Positions 1-10,200 are shown, counted from the first letter of the stretch. The stretch: 64,000 nt of DNA from Prevotella sp. (GCA_017623155.1 JAGAPR010000005.1:55933-119932), one strand, 5' to 3'. The notes: a model not told the origin generated them from the sequence alone. Translations and numbers: made by a program.

Positions 1-387
1 GAGGTATACCACATTCCACGCTCTGTCCCGTCCTTTCAGTGCGATGTAAGTCTGCAACAGTGCAGTAAGTCCGCCGCCGCAGTCGTTGCTGCCAAGCCCG
101 TAGAGCCTGTCACCCTCAACGACAGGAGCAAACGGGTTTTTCGTCCACGTGGCAACGGGCTTCACCGTGTCAATATGCGCGTTGAGAAGCAGTGTGGGCT
201 TGCGTTCGTCATAGTCGTCGCATACGGAGAAAACATTGTTTGCTTCGCGTCGCGGCGACAGTGAGCGGCTTGCCATATACTCTTCGATGATGTCGGCCGC
301 GCGGCTTTCGTCTCGGCTCACCGATGGTGTCGCAATCAGTCTTTTCAACAATTCCACCGCCTCGTATGTATAATCTTTGTATTTCAT
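1..387 (-). CDS. argE: M20-family acetylornithine (or succinylornithine) deacetylase, N-terminal part
   Basis: The reverse strand reads from ATG at 387 off the left edge of the window, so only about 129 N-terminal residues are present. The frame begins MKYKDYTYEAVELLKRL and contains the M20 metallopeptidase metal-binding segment NAHIDTVKP followed by LYGLGSNDCGGGLTALL, where the Asp after the second glycine run is the usual bridging metal ligand. ArgE-type enzymes remove the acyl group from N-acyl-ornithine in arginine synthesis; Bacteroides is known to use succinylated intermediates, so the acyl group could be succinyl. Nothing suggests a frameshift. The family is clear; the exact substrate is an inference because the C-terminal half is missing. 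Confidence 0.85.
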   Translation of the reverse strand, partial: MKYKDYTYEAVELLKRLIATPSVSRDESRAADIIEEYMASRSLSPRREANNVFSVCDDYDERKPTLLLNAHIDTVKPVATWTKNPFAPVVEGDRLYGLGSNDCGGGLTALLQTYIALKGRDRAWNVVYL

Positions 388-394
388 AACGCTA

Positions 395-402
395 CAAAGT
401 TA
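395..402 (-). promoter_or_regulatory. -7 promoter box TAACTTTG for the argE-like gene
   Basis: On the reverse strand TAACTTTG matches the Bacteroidetes -7 consensus TAnnTTTG. It lies only 7 bases upstream of the start codon, so the transcript would begin at or next to the ATG. No good -33 TTTG was found at the expected distance. Confidence 0.55.
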
Positions 403-563
403 TAAATTTTTCGCCTTATATGGTCGGTAAAAGGAGAAAAAGAAAGTATTCAGGAGTCTCACCCAACATCCTCAAAAGGGAGGCGACCAGCGGATAGGGC
501 AGGGAAAAAGGGGAATAAGTATCCCGTTCCCTCCCATAATTCCTCCATTTTCCTATCCCTTCT

Positions 564-581
564 CCTCCCCTTTTGGGGAGG
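564..581. repeat. CCTCCCC/GGGGAGG palindrome in the argE-TPR intergenic gap
   Basis: CCTCCCC-TTTT-GGGGAGG forms a 7-bp stem. The whole gap 403-640 is rich in C/T and G/A runs and holds no reading frame I would believe. The same palindrome occurs between genes near 2.4, 2.6, 12.7 and 63.1-63.3 kb. Confidence 0.6.
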
Positions 582-640
582 TTGGAAGGGGCTTTTGATA
601 ACAATCTGTGATAATAATGCCTGATGTCGGGATTTTTTTG

Positions 641-648
641 TATCTTTG
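641..648 (+). promoter_or_regulatory. -7 promoter box TATCTTTG for the TPR/HTH regulator
   Basis: TATCTTTG is a perfect match to TAnnTTTG. It lies downstream of a possible start at 624, which rules that start out, and upstream of the starts at 657 and 669. Confidence 0.55.
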
Positions 649-656
649 CCGATACG

Positions 657-2405
657 ATGAAATGGGTAAAAATGAAATGTTTTGCAGTTCTCTTTCCGAT
701 TTTCATGAGCGGTATGATTGCTCATGCCGTGCCCGGATATCACTTCAAACCGATAGACAGCCGGTTTGACAGCATTGCCTGTTGCCTGCTCAACGTAGAT
801 TTCGCCAACGAGCGGCATGCCGTCGATGCGCGCATGCTCGCGCAGTTGACCAGCATTGCAGACGGTAGCGGAAACAAACAGCTCAAAGCTCGTGCCATAT
901 ATTGGCAGGTGCGGATGAGCCAGATGAGTGCCCGTCCTGCCGAGTGTATAAATCGTCTTGAAGAGGCCATGCGTCTCTGCGGCGCGGAATACGGCTACGA
1001 CCGCGGACTCATCAGTTATCAACTTGCCGGCAATTACGAGCGGCTTGGCAAGTACACAAAATGCTATAATCTTGCCACCGAGGCCATCAGTGCCTTTCGT
1101 GAAGTCGGTGACTACTATTTTCTCGGCAACACTCATCTGCTGCTCGTGCAGCTATTTCACGATATAGGTGATCTCGAGTCGGCCCGCCGCCAACTTGCCG
1201 AGAGCAAGAAGAGCTATGTCCGTGCCGGATATCCGCTCAACCGCATATACTTTTTTGAAGGCCTTTTCTGTACAGATGACACGAAAAGTCTCGGCTACTA
1301 TCGCCGTTCCGTGGCCGCGGGTGCCAAAGACTGGGGAATGACGGTACAGGCACTTATAAACATCAGTGCCATACAACTGCGACACGAACAGCCCGACAGC
1401 GCAGCATTGCAGGTGGAACATGCCCGCCGTCTGCTCGGCAGCAACGACCCCGAGAATCCTCTCTTCCGCTCACTTTTAGATAATCAGACGGCGCAGATAC
1501 TATATCAGCAAGGGCGTTACGATGAGGCTATGGCCCGGCTTCGCGAGGTTGAGCACATGACGGAGCAGTTGCACGGCGAGGCTTTTATGCTCGATACGTA
1601 TCGTTCGTTGTGGCTTATCAGCGAGAAGCGCGGCCGAATGACCGACGCATATCGTTATTTGAAAGCATATCAGGAGGCTTTCGAGCACCGGCTGGAAGAG
1701 ATACGCAAGCTCGAAGGCCCCAAGGCCGAGGCCCGTCAGGCCATCGCCCGACAGGCCGACCGCATACGGCTGCTCGAGCAGGATGCCGAGCTGAACCGCA
1801 ACTACTTCTATCTCACGCTGCTCATATCGGTGCTGGTGCTGCTCATCTGCGGCGTTGTCGTAATGTATTTCTACAACCGCTACCGCTTGCGCCGCGTGGA
1901 GAATATGCAACTTCGCCAGTCGCTCGAGCAGGAAGCCATCATCTATCAGATGAACCTGAAAAACTTTCAGGAAGACATCAAGCAGAAAGACTGCGAGATA
2001 TCGTCGTCCACCCTCCTGCTGACGAACAAGAACGAGGTGCTCCGCCAGCTGCACGACATCACCAAGCGGTATAGCGACGACGGCCGCATACCGCAGGAAT
2101 ATGTGCGTCAGGTGAACGAAGCCATCGGCGATTCGCTGCGCAACGATGACGAGTGGTCGCGCTTCAAGCTGCATTTCACGTCCGTTCACCCCGATTTCTT
2201 TGTCAAGCTGAAAGCCCGTTGCAGCGAATTGACCGAGAATGACCTGCGCCTCTGCGCATATATAAGCATCGGAATGCGGGCCAAGCAGATTGCCGAGATG
2301 CTCTCGATAAGTCCCGACAGCGTAAACAGCAACCGCTACCGGTTGCGCAAGAAGCTGGGGCTGGAGCACGGCGACTCGCTCGATGACTTTATAAGGAATA
2401 TATAG
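657..2405 (+). CDS. TPR-containing membrane regulator with C-terminal LuxR-like HTH
   Basis: This 582-residue protein starts with a signal-like hydrophobic stretch (MKCFAVLFPIFMSGM), then TPR-like helical repeats over roughly residues 40-350. A single transmembrane helix (about 383-406, LTLLISVLVLLICGVVVMYF) follows, then a coiled coil, and a C-terminal HTH (about 522-582, LTENDLRLCAYISIGM and QIAEMLSISPDSVNSNRYRL). This is the usual Bacteroidetes design in which periplasmic TPRs may sense something and a cytoplasmic GerE-like domain binds DNA. The start at 657 is chosen because the -7 box at 641-648 lies inside the longer frame; ATG 669 is also possible. It converges on the secreted-protein genes downstream. 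Target genes are unknown. Confidence 0.8.
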   Translation: MKWVKMKCFAVLFPIFMSGMIAHAVPGYHFKPIDSRFDSIACCLLNVDFANERHAVDARMLAQLTSIADGSGNKQLKARAIYWQVRMSQMSARPAECINRLEEAMRLCGAEYGYDRGLISYQLAGNYERLGKYTKCYNLATEAISAFREVGDYYFLGNTHLLLVQLFHDIGDLESARRQLAESKKSYVRAGYPLNRIYFFEGLFCTDDTKSLGYYRRSVAAGAKDWGMTVQALINISAIQLRHEQPDSAALQVEHARRLLGSNDPENPLFRSLLDNQTAQILYQQGRYDEAMARLREVEHMTEQLHGEAFMLDTYRSLWLISEKRGRMTDAYRYLKAYQEAFEHRLEEIRKLEGPKAEARQAIARQADRIRLLEQDAELNRNYFYLTLLISVLVLLICGVVVMYFYNRYRLRRVENMQLRQSLEQEAIIYQMNLKNFQEDIKQKDCEISSSTLLLTNKNEVLRQLHDITKRYSDDGRIPQEYVRQVNEAIGDSLRNDDEWSRFKLHFTSVHPDFFVKLKARCSELTENDLRLCAYISIGMRAKQIAEMLSISPDSVNSNRYRLRKKLGLEHGDSLDDFIRNI

Positions 2406-2407
2406 GA

Positions 2408-2622
2408 GCTCCTCCCTATCTCCCCAAAGGGGAGGAGCCGTGTGGGAGTTGGGAGGGCTCTGAGTTTTCGGAAGGCTCGGAGAACTTTGAGGTTTCTGAG
2501 CCCTCCGAGAGCTCCAAACCATCCTCTAAAAAGCTAAAGGGAGCATAGGCAGATGCCTATGCTCCCTTTGCTGTTACCCTGCTACAACCGGGCTCCTCCC
2601 CTTTGGGGAGATAGGGAGGGGC
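2408..2622. repeat. Inverted repeat pair around CTCCCCAAAGGGGAG palindromes
   Basis: A ~30-bp segment at 2408-2439 reappears inverted at 2591-2622 with only a few differences; each arm contains a CTCCCC-AAA-GGGGAG palindrome (2420-2434 and 2596-2610). The 150 bases between hold GAG-rich runs including CGGAGAACT, which also occurs at 63178 next to another pair of these palindromes. It resembles a small non-coding element with inverted ends. No gene is seen in 2406-2643. Confidence 0.55.
2536..2569. terminator. Strong bidirectional terminator hairpin
   Basis: A perfect 16-bp stem, AAAGGGAGCATAGGCA and its complement, is separated by two bases and ends in TTT on either strand. It lies between the convergent TPR regulator and Omp28-like gene, so it can end both transcripts. 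Confidence 0.75.
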
Positions 2623-2643
2623 TTTGAGGGCTTCCGGGGGCTT

Positions 2644-4440
2644 TTATTTCACCACCACTTTCTTGCCGTTCACGATATATACCGTTCCCGGGCGCGGAGT
2701 ATCCACGCGCTGGCCGGTCAGCGTGTAGTAGGCGCCGTCGTTGCGGGCGTAGCTTTCTGATATGCTCTTTATTGCCGTGTCTATCGATGAAATGGCGCAT
2801 TTGTCGGCGTTGCGGATAATTCCGTTCTTGTCGAGGAGTAGCACGATGAGCTCAGTGTTCTCCTTCTTCAGCACCGTCTGCGGCATGTCGAGCTCGTAGT
2901 CGTGAGTGAACGAGTCACCCTCGTTGATGTCTGTGGGGAAAATCCCGCCGATGCCCTTGTAGCCGTCGTTGTCCGCATAGCCGCGTGCCACGTCCTGAAA
3001 CCAGATGTTGTCGGCGTTGACTACTTGAGGAAGGTCCTCGAAGCCGTAGCAGTCGCCCATGCCGCCGCCGGCATATCCGTTCATCTGGTCATATCCGCAG
3101 TAGTCGTCTGTGATGCCCGTCTCGGCGTGTGTGCGGTGCACATCGTTCTCGATGACGATGTAAGCGAGCTTGAAATCGGCTCCCGTATAGTCGTTGGCGA
3201 AGAACACGTCGGTGTGCGCACTGATGCGGCCGTCCTTTCCGAGTGTTGCCTTGAGGCTCACACCTGTGTAGTTTTCCTCGCTTGTCTTGATGTTCTCGTA
3301 GTACATCGGGATGTTGCCCGGGTCTATCGAGTACATGGCGTTGCGGCTCATGACGCACCGCGGGTAGCCCGATATGCTGAATCTGCTCATCACCCACTGC
3401 CGATACTCCTCGCCGGGGATAGCCATCGAGTCGGGCACGATGGCGCTGCCGTCGTTGTGTATGGCGATGCCGATGAATCCGTCGGGATAGTTTTTGTTCA
3501 TATACTCCATGGCTCCGATACCCCGCACGCAGTACTGGCACCACGTTCCGGTGACCTCCTCGGCCACGAGCTTCCACGGATAGGCAGACAGGCGGCCGGT
3601 GACGGCGGCGCTGTCGGCTCCGCTCTTAATCCATGCGGTGTAGCCGGCCGTGGCGTTACGCTCGAGGTTTACAGGCTCGGCGATGGTGAACGGCACCTTG
3701 CTGCCTGCTTTCAGGGTGGCGTCAGACGTGTAGGTGACGGTTTTTCCGCCCATCTCGAAGCCCACGGTGTAGCCCTTTACGTCAGTCTCGCCCGTGGCGA
3801 AAGCACTTCCGCTGATGGTGATGTCGCCGTAGCCGTCGTAGCAGCGGCGCAGGTCGAGCGACAGTCCTACGGTCGACGGGATGCCCACGAAGAGGTCGTC
3901 GAGGTAGAGCATGGCCTTGTCTTTCGAGTCGTTGACGAACGCTATGTATACCGTCTTGCCGTTATATGCTTCCAGACTTACGCTGCGCTCTGTCCATGCG
4001 GCGCCTTCTTTCTTCACCGTCAGTGCCGGTGCGGCCGTGTCGAAGTCTTCGGGAGCAGCTCCCTTATCGGAGATATACACCGAGTAGCCGTCGGAATAGT
4101 CTTTGTCCGACGCTTTGGCGCGCCACGACACCACTGCCTTTGCCGAGGCCACGGTGATGGCCGGCGTCACGAGCCAGTCGTTGCTCGTGCCCGCTTTCTT
4201 GTACCATGAGGTCGAAGCGGCCACGCCGTTCTCCTCCTTGTCTACCTTGATGCCCACCCATGGCGTGCCTACGGCAAATCCCAGCTTGGCCGTCTCGTTC
4301 GAAGGCTCGTTCTTGTCGAGGTCGTAGAGCGAGAATCCGGCCGGTATGCCGTCGTCGAACGAGGTGCTGAAATAGGTTGTCTGTGCGTTGCCCGCCGTTG
4401 CGAGGGCGAGCATGCAGAATGGAATAATGATTCTTTTCAT
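2644..4440 (-). CDS. Secreted Omp28-like protein with adhesin (choice-of-anchor) domain
   Basis: The 598-residue product has a signal peptide (MKRIIIPFCMLALATAGNAQ). Residues about 25-185 form a jelly-roll adhesin domain of the gingipain/cleaved-adhesin type (FSTSFDDGIPAGFSLYDLD, DWLVTPAI). An Omp28-like thioredoxin-fold region follows around residues 285-560, with a CxxC pair in TGTWCQYCVRG near residue 300. The C-terminal tail, YTLTGQRV then VYIVNGKKVVVK, matches the short tail common on secreted Bacteroidales proteins and related in style to type 9 sorting signals. It starts 25 bases after the M6 protease gene and is probably cotranscribed with it. The CxxC may be redox active, but no function is proved. 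Confidence 0.8.
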   Translation of the reverse strand: MKRIIIPFCMLALATAGNAQTTYFSTSFDDGIPAGFSLYDLDKNEPSNETAKLGFAVGTPWVGIKVDKEENGVAASTSWYKKAGTSNDWLVTPAITVASAKAVVSWRAKASDKDYSDGYSVYISDKGAAPEDFDTAAPALTVKKEGAAWTERSVSLEAYNGKTVYIAFVNDSKDKAMLYLDDLFVGIPSTVGLSLDLRRCYDGYGDITISGSAFATGETDVKGYTVGFEMGGKTVTYTSDATLKAGSKVPFTIAEPVNLERNATAGYTAWIKSGADSAAVTGRLSAYPWKLVAEEVTGTWCQYCVRGIGAMEYMNKNYPDGFIGIAIHNDGSAIVPDSMAIPGEEYRQWVMSRFSISGYPRCVMSRNAMYSIDPGNIPMYYENIKTSEENYTGVSLKATLGKDGRISAHTDVFFANDYTGADFKLAYIVIENDVHRTHAETGITDDYCGYDQMNGYAGGGMGDCYGFEDLPQVVNADNIWFQDVARGYADNDGYKGIGGIFPTDINEGDSFTHDYELDMPQTVLKKENTELIVLLLDKNGIIRNADKCAISSIDTAIKSISESYARNDGAYYTLTGQRVDTPRPGTVYIVNGKKVVVK

Positions 4441-4465
4441 ATCGTTTGAGAGTTGTTTTGTTCTT

Positions 4466-6958
4466 TTATTGTTCTTGGAAGTAGGGATTAGTAGGGCTTG
4501 GTAGGGCTTGTAAGATTGTTCTGCCGTTCACTATATAGAGGCCCGGTGCGTTGATTTCCTTTACCTTCCGTCCGCCAATAGTGTATATTCCGGTGGATTT
4601 TGCATCCGTTTTCTCCGTCTTTACTGCTTCTATTCCGGTTGATGTGCCGGTCACTACGGCTGTCTCTTCGGTATATTCGGAGTCGGCAAGGCTGCCTGTC
4701 GCCTTCACCATGAAGGCGTAGCGGGCGTTGTCTTCCAGTCCGCTGATGTCGGTCTGCGTGTCCTTAATGCCTTCATATACGGCCTGTTCGGCGTGGTAGT
4801 AAATCTCCTCCACATCCTTGTCTTCCGTCGACTCTATCGTTCCCGCCGGCTCTATGGCTTTCGCGTTGGGGTAGAGCCGTGCGGCGTCGGCACCGCGCAT
4901 GATGATTATCGAGTCTATAAAAGCCTGCTCTTTCTGCACAGCGATGTCTATCGTGGTGGCTGTCAGTCCGGCTCCGGCAAACTTATATATATATGTACGC
5001 GGGGTCGAGGTCAGTCGGTGGCGTGCCGTCAGTCCGTTTGCCGATACCGAGAACACGGGCTGCTGTCCTGTTGCCGATGCTACTTTTACCACCACACAGA
5101 AGTCGCGGAGATGCTTGGAAAAGTTCATTTCCGGCGATTTCATCGAGCCGGAAGTCTTCACACCGCCCATTTTGAGCGTGCCTCCGGCCTGATACAACTC
5201 CGTGCCCGTCCAGCCCTTCATGGTCATGTAGTTGTCGAGCTCGCCGCTGATGTCCTTGCTGTCGGGAGTGGCGGCCGAGCCGGCGGTCATTTTGTCGAAG
5301 CCCTCGTTCATTGCGACGGTGTTGTCCGACTCGGCCCTCATCCTCGTGAGTGTCAGTGTGTATGCCTCGGCGCGGCTGTCGGCGGCCTCCCACTGCGCCG
5401 TAAATCCGTCCTTGCGTATTGCCGTCACCTGCGGGTTGAGCGGTGTCTTGAGATGGTTTGCCATGAAGTTGAACGTCACGGTGCCGTCTGCCGCGCTGAT
5501 GTCGTACACTCCGCGGTCGAGCTTCTCGCCCGTGAACGGTTTTGCGGCAGGCTTCGACGTGTCGGTGAAGCTGTCGTTGCCCGGCTGCGGGTAGAGATCG
5601 GTAGCCTCCGTTTCATATCCCGCCACCACGTCGTATGCCGCGTCGTTGTCGGCGCATACCATGTGGAAGCGCATGTGGTTGTCGTCAGGGTTTACGGCGT
5701 TCTGTTTCCACAGGCTCATGTCGAAGTCGGCGTGGGTGATCATGAGTCCGTCTCCCGGTATGTAGCTGTCCCATCCCTTGCGCTGCCGCGACTCAAGGAG
5801 GTAGAACTCATCGGCGTTTCCGCGCGTCGTGATGCGGTATGCGCTGTTGGTCTCCTGTATGTCGCCGAGCGTCAGTCCGTCTTCGGCGCGCGTCAGTTCG
5901 TCGGGCGTCAGCCATCCCACGGTCATCCTTTCGAACGCGTTGTAGCTCGGCGGCGTGCGCGAGTCGTTGTTGTATGCGCCGTAGTCCATCAGGTCGTATG
6001 CTCCGAGATGATACGAGCGGCTGTCCGCTGTGCTGTAGTGGTCGGCCAGTCCGAGCACGTGACCGAACTCATGGCAGAACGTACCTATCGCCGACGACTG
6101 CCTGCCGATGTTTCCGAACAGCTCCGACGAGCAGGCGAACACATCCAGTATCTTTCCGTCGAGCTTCAGGTTGATGCCTGCCTGTGTCAGGTTCCACTTT
6201 TTCGGCCATACCGTGTTTGCCCCGCCGCCGGCGTTCTCGCCGTATCCGGCAAATATTACGTATACCATGTCTACGTATCCGTCGCCGTCGTAGTCATATT
6301 TCGAGAAGTCTACGCCCAGTCCGTCGTGTGCTGTCTGGCACGCCTCGGCAATCATCTTCTCGCAGTTCTCGTCCACTCCGGTGTATATGTTGTTCTTTCC
6401 GTAGTATTCCGACGTGCGCGAGAGCGTCACCGGTCCCACCACGTCGAACGTCGGGCGGAACAGTCCCGACGACTGGTCGATGAAGTAGTCGCGTGCCGAG
6501 CCCATGTACCCGTCTTCCGCGAAGCCTTCCTCGTTCATCATCCTGTCGTGATATTCCTGCCCGAACGTCATCTTTTTATCGGTGAAATCGGCCAAAATCA
6601 CCAATCCGCGCACATCTCCTTTCGTCGGAAACGTGCCTATCTGATATGGCGAAGCCTGCTGCCCGGCCTTGCGCGGCGCGTTCTGCCGTGGTGCGCGTGC
6701 TATGGCCGAGTCTGCCGCCGCGGCTGCTGCGGCGTCTTTTGCAGGGTCGAAGCGGCGCATCGTTCCGTCGGCATCCTCCATCACTCTGATGCCGTCGGCG
6801 GTCATCAGACGGTGGCCGTGCTCGTCACCTATTATATATAATGTGACGATAGAGCCGTCAGCCAGACGTTTCTTCATGGCTCCCCGCCATGCCGGCACCG
6901 CATGGGTGGCAGCAGCCGTCATCATGGCGAGAAGTGCGAATGTAAGTAATTTCTTCAT
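4466..6958 (-). CDS. Secreted M6-family metalloprotease
   Basis: The 830-residue protein has a signal peptide (MKKLLTFALLAMMTAAATHA) and a propeptide-like segment. The M6 (immune inhibitor A-like) catalytic domain spans about residues 110-500, with the zinc motif HEFGHVLGLADHY near residue 293 and a calcium-loop-like DYDGDGYVDMVY before it. The second half holds beta-sandwich regions, including one that looks like a choice-of-anchor/fibronectin domain. The tail contains IYTIGGRKV and GLYIVNGRTIL, the family's sorting-type ending, but then runs on for 13 residues (ALPSPTNPYFQEQ) encoded by a degenerate CCCTACyAA repeat. It likely cleaves proteins outside the cell. The Omp28-like gene follows 25 bases on. 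Confidence 0.88.
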   Translation of the reverse strand: MKKLLTFALLAMMTAAATHAVPAWRGAMKKRLADGSIVTLYIIGDEHGHRLMTADGIRVMEDADGTMRRFDPAKDAAAAAAADSAIARAPRQNAPRKAGQQASPYQIGTFPTKGDVRGLVILADFTDKKMTFGQEYHDRMMNEEGFAEDGYMGSARDYFIDQSSGLFRPTFDVVGPVTLSRTSEYYGKNNIYTGVDENCEKMIAEACQTAHDGLGVDFSKYDYDGDGYVDMVYVIFAGYGENAGGGANTVWPKKWNLTQAGINLKLDGKILDVFACSSELFGNIGRQSSAIGTFCHEFGHVLGLADHYSTADSRSYHLGAYDLMDYGAYNNDSRTPPSYNAFERMTVGWLTPDELTRAEDGLTLGDIQETNSAYRITTRGNADEFYLLESRQRKGWDSYIPGDGLMITHADFDMSLWKQNAVNPDDNHMRFHMVCADNDAAYDVVAGYETEATDLYPQPGNDSFTDTSKPAAKPFTGEKLDRGVYDISAADGTVTFNFMANHLKTPLNPQVTAIRKDGFTAQWEAADSRAEAYTLTLTRMRAESDNTVAMNEGFDKMTAGSAATPDSKDISGELDNYMTMKGWTGTELYQAGGTLKMGGVKTSGSMKSPEMNFSKHLRDFCVVVKVASATGQQPVFSVSANGLTARHRLTSTPRTYIYKFAGAGLTATTIDIAVQKEQAFIDSIIIMRGADAARLYPNAKAIEPAGTIESTEDKDVEEIYYHAEQAVYEGIKDTQTDISGLEDNARYAFMVKATGSLADSEYTEETAVVTGTSTGIEAVKTEKTDAKSTGIYTIGGRKVKEINAPGLYIVNGRTILQALPSPTNPYFQEQ

Positions 6959-6989
6959 ATTTGTGATACTTTAAAATTTATTTATGCTG

Positions 6990-6997
6990 CAAAGTTA
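6990..6997 (-). promoter_or_regulatory. -7 promoter box TAACTTTG for the protease-Omp28 pair
   Basis: TAACTTTG followed by GCAGC on the reverse strand lies 32 bases upstream of the protease ATG. The -33 position has no clear TTTG. Confidence 0.6.
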
Positions 6998-7116
6998 CGA
7001 AAAAGAATAATAAAAGACATACTTGTTTCTATTCGCTAAGTGCGAAAAAGTATAGAAAAAAACTGATAACGGTTGAAAAAGCGGCATTCCATCGCGTTTT
7101 TTACATTATATATCAA

Positions 7117-7124
7117 TAAATTTG
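7117..7124 (+). promoter_or_regulatory. -7 promoter box TAAATTTG for the large adhesin
   Basis: TAAATTTG matches TAnnTTTG, with a T-run about 20 bases upstream. This would leave a leader of about 135 bases before the ATG at 7265. The 6959-7264 gap is otherwise AT-rich and has no gene. Confidence 0.5.
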
Positions 7125-7264
7125 CAAACAGGAAAGCGGCGGTGCACGGTTATGGTTGCCATGTTGCTTGATGTGGCAAACGGATACTCCGGAATGATAG
7201 CCGGTCACATTGAAAATTTCGATAGAGATATGAACAATAATATTAACAACAAAAAACAAAGCTT

Positions 7265-10200
7265 ATGAAGTACAAGTTACATTATCTGCTGACACTTTTC
7301 GCCTTTCTTTTGGGGGCGCAAAGACTTGTCGCGCAGAGTGAGGTGTACGGAGCGATGACCGGCGGCGAGAAAGCCGGTATCTATAAGTACACCATCGGAA
7401 GCAGTGGAATCAGCGGTGAACAGTTGGTCAAAGGCTTCTCGTTCAGTACCGAGCTGAACAACAGCGACCACATCTCAGGCGGTTTTCTCGTCGGGAACAG
7501 GTATTATTACATGACCAATAAGCATGTGACATCCGGATACCAGTCCGGCGGTTTCTTCTACTATGACCTCGATGCCGATGCCGTGGTGCAGCTTGCCGAC
7601 TATGGCGGCGCAAACCAAGGTCCTGTCGCAGCGAGCTTCTGCTACGACTACCAGACGGGAACCATGTATGCCGGCAACGGATTGCAAGGTGGCGGCAGCG
7701 CGCTGGTGACCATCGATCTCGAGAACGGAAACATCAACAAGGTGGCCGACTTTGTTTTGGACGGTGAGCCGGAGTGGATACCGACAAGTTCAAAGGGGCA
7801 ATACAACAGCATGAGTGGTATCTGCATGACTTACGACGGCGACATGTACGGAGTAAGTTACTGGGCCGGACTGTACAAGATAGACAAGAGCACGGGAGCC
7901 TGTTCGTTCATCGCTCCGGTGACCGGACTGCCGCAATATACCGATACTTACAGCGGATTTACATACTCATCGCTTCAATATACGGGTGCGTGCGACCTCA
8001 TCTACGACAACAACACCGACAAGATGTACCTCACCATGTACCAGCACCCCTACTATGGTGGCATCGGTTCGGGCTTCGGTCTCTATGAGATAGACCCGAA
8101 GACGGGTGCTGCAACCTATCTTCAGGAGCGCACGGACGAGACAAACTACACCTGTAACTCCATACCGTTCTCCATCGCCGAGGCCAGCGCCCCGGCAAAG
8201 GTGCAGGATTTCACAGTGACGCGCGGCGACAACGGTGCGCTCACAGCCACCCTCGCATGGACCAACCCCTCGAAGACATACGGCCGCGGAGGCACGCTTG
8301 AGAGCATCGACTCCGTTGTCGTGTTCCGCGACGGCGTGAAGGTCACCAAGATTGAGAACACCAAGCCCGGTGCGGCATGCACATGGACAGACGTGAGCAT
8401 CAGCAGCCGCGGCATGTACGGCTACCGCCTCATTTGCTACAACGAGGCCGGAGCTGGCGACCGTATCACCGTATCCAAGTATATCGGCCCGGGCGACCCC
8501 ATGCCCGTGACCGACGCCAAGGTTGAGCCGAGCGGCGAGAATGCCGCCATCAGCTGGACGGCGCCGACCGTAGGAAAGCTCGACTCGTGGATAGACACAG
8601 CCGACCTCACATACGACATCATGCGGTTGCCCGACAGCGTGCAGGTAGCAAAAGATCTTGCGGCAACTTCGTTTACCGACACCACCCTGCCGGCGATAGG
8701 GCTATACAGCTATACTATCACGCCGAAGGCCGGAGGCCACTCCGGTGATGCCGTGCAGACAGCTCAGGCCGTGCTCGGCCCGGCAATACAGATACCGGCC
8801 ACAATCGGCTTTGAAAGCAACGACCAGTTCAGCCTCTGGACTGTGTACGACCTCAACGGAAACTACAGCAAGTGGGGCTTCACCACAGGAAACTATCCCA
8901 CTTACACGCCGGGAGCATACATCTCGTACGCTTACGATAACCTCGCGGCCAGCGACATGCTCATCTCTCCCTACATCAAGTTTGAGGCGGGCAAGCACTA
9001 CAAGCTGACGTTCGACGCCATACCGGCCAACATCAAGGTGCCCGAGACGCTCGACATCACGTTTGCCAAGACCACAGACTATGCCCGTCAGGACAGCGTC
9101 ACCGAGTTCAACTTCTTCTCTACGGAGCAGGGACAGGTGCACTCGCTGCGTGCCAACCTGCCCGTGGTGGATAAAGATTCTACATATCACGTAGGCTTCT
9201 ACTACCGCAGCTACATGGCTACCAACTACGGAATGACAATCACCAACGTCAAGATATCCGAAGACCACGAGGGATATATCTCCGGCGTGGTGAAAGATGC
9301 TGCCGGACAGCCGCTCGAGGGTGCCCTGCTGCTTGTCAACGGAGGCGAGTTCACGGCAACGTCTGACGCCAAGGGCCGCTATACCCTCAGCTATCTGCCG
9401 GAGGGCGACTACACCGTAGAGGTGAAACTCCTCGGATATTACGACACTACCGGCACGGCCACCGTCACCGAGCTGACCACCACGACGCTCGATATCGCCA
9501 TGACAACCCTGCCTCTCCATACCCTCAGCGGAACCGTCAAGGACGTTGCGGGCGACCCCGTGGCCGACGCAACCGTTGAAGTCAGCGGCTACAACAGCTA
9601 CTCGGCACGCACCGGTGCCGACGGTAAGTTCTCGATAGCAGGCATCTATGCCAACGCCAACTATGCCGTGACGCTCACGAAGAACAAGCTGATGACCCTG
9701 CAAAAGAGCTTCAGCCTCGAGGCCGACACCGATCTGGGCGAACTCGTGATGGAAGACAACATCAAGGCTCCGAAGAGCGTTGAGGCAAAGGAGAGCGACG
9801 ACCGCTCTACGATCACCGTAGACTGGACCGCCCCGGCCAACGACCCCGCATGGGTGCGCTATGACGACGGCCAGCCCTCTACATACGTGGGCATCGACGG
9901 TGCAGGCACGAACGCCACCTTCGGTATCATCGACAACAACCCGTCTACACTCTACGGCGTGCAATTCTATATAGGAGCAGTGGCTCAGGTGACACAGCAC
10001 TACAGCGTATACCTCCGCGTGTTCGGCCTCGGTGCCGACGGACTGCCCGATGCCAACAACAAACTCTACGAGAACACATACGTTCCCGTGACCGACGACG
10101 CATGGACCACGTTTACCCTGCCCGCACCGGTTGACGCCCCCAACGGCTACTACGTGGCAATATCACACTATCAGTTTGCAGCCATAGGCATCGACGGCAA

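Noticed and set aside
2902-4209. Long open frame of 435 codons on the plus strand
   Set aside because: It lies opposite the Omp28-like gene, shares no family motif, is rich in Val/Arg/His as expected of antisense of GC-biased codons, and has no promoter or start context.
4793-6841. Long open frame of 682 codons on the plus strand
   Set aside because: Antisense to the M6 protease, whose signal peptide and HExxH motif make it the real gene; same antisense composition.
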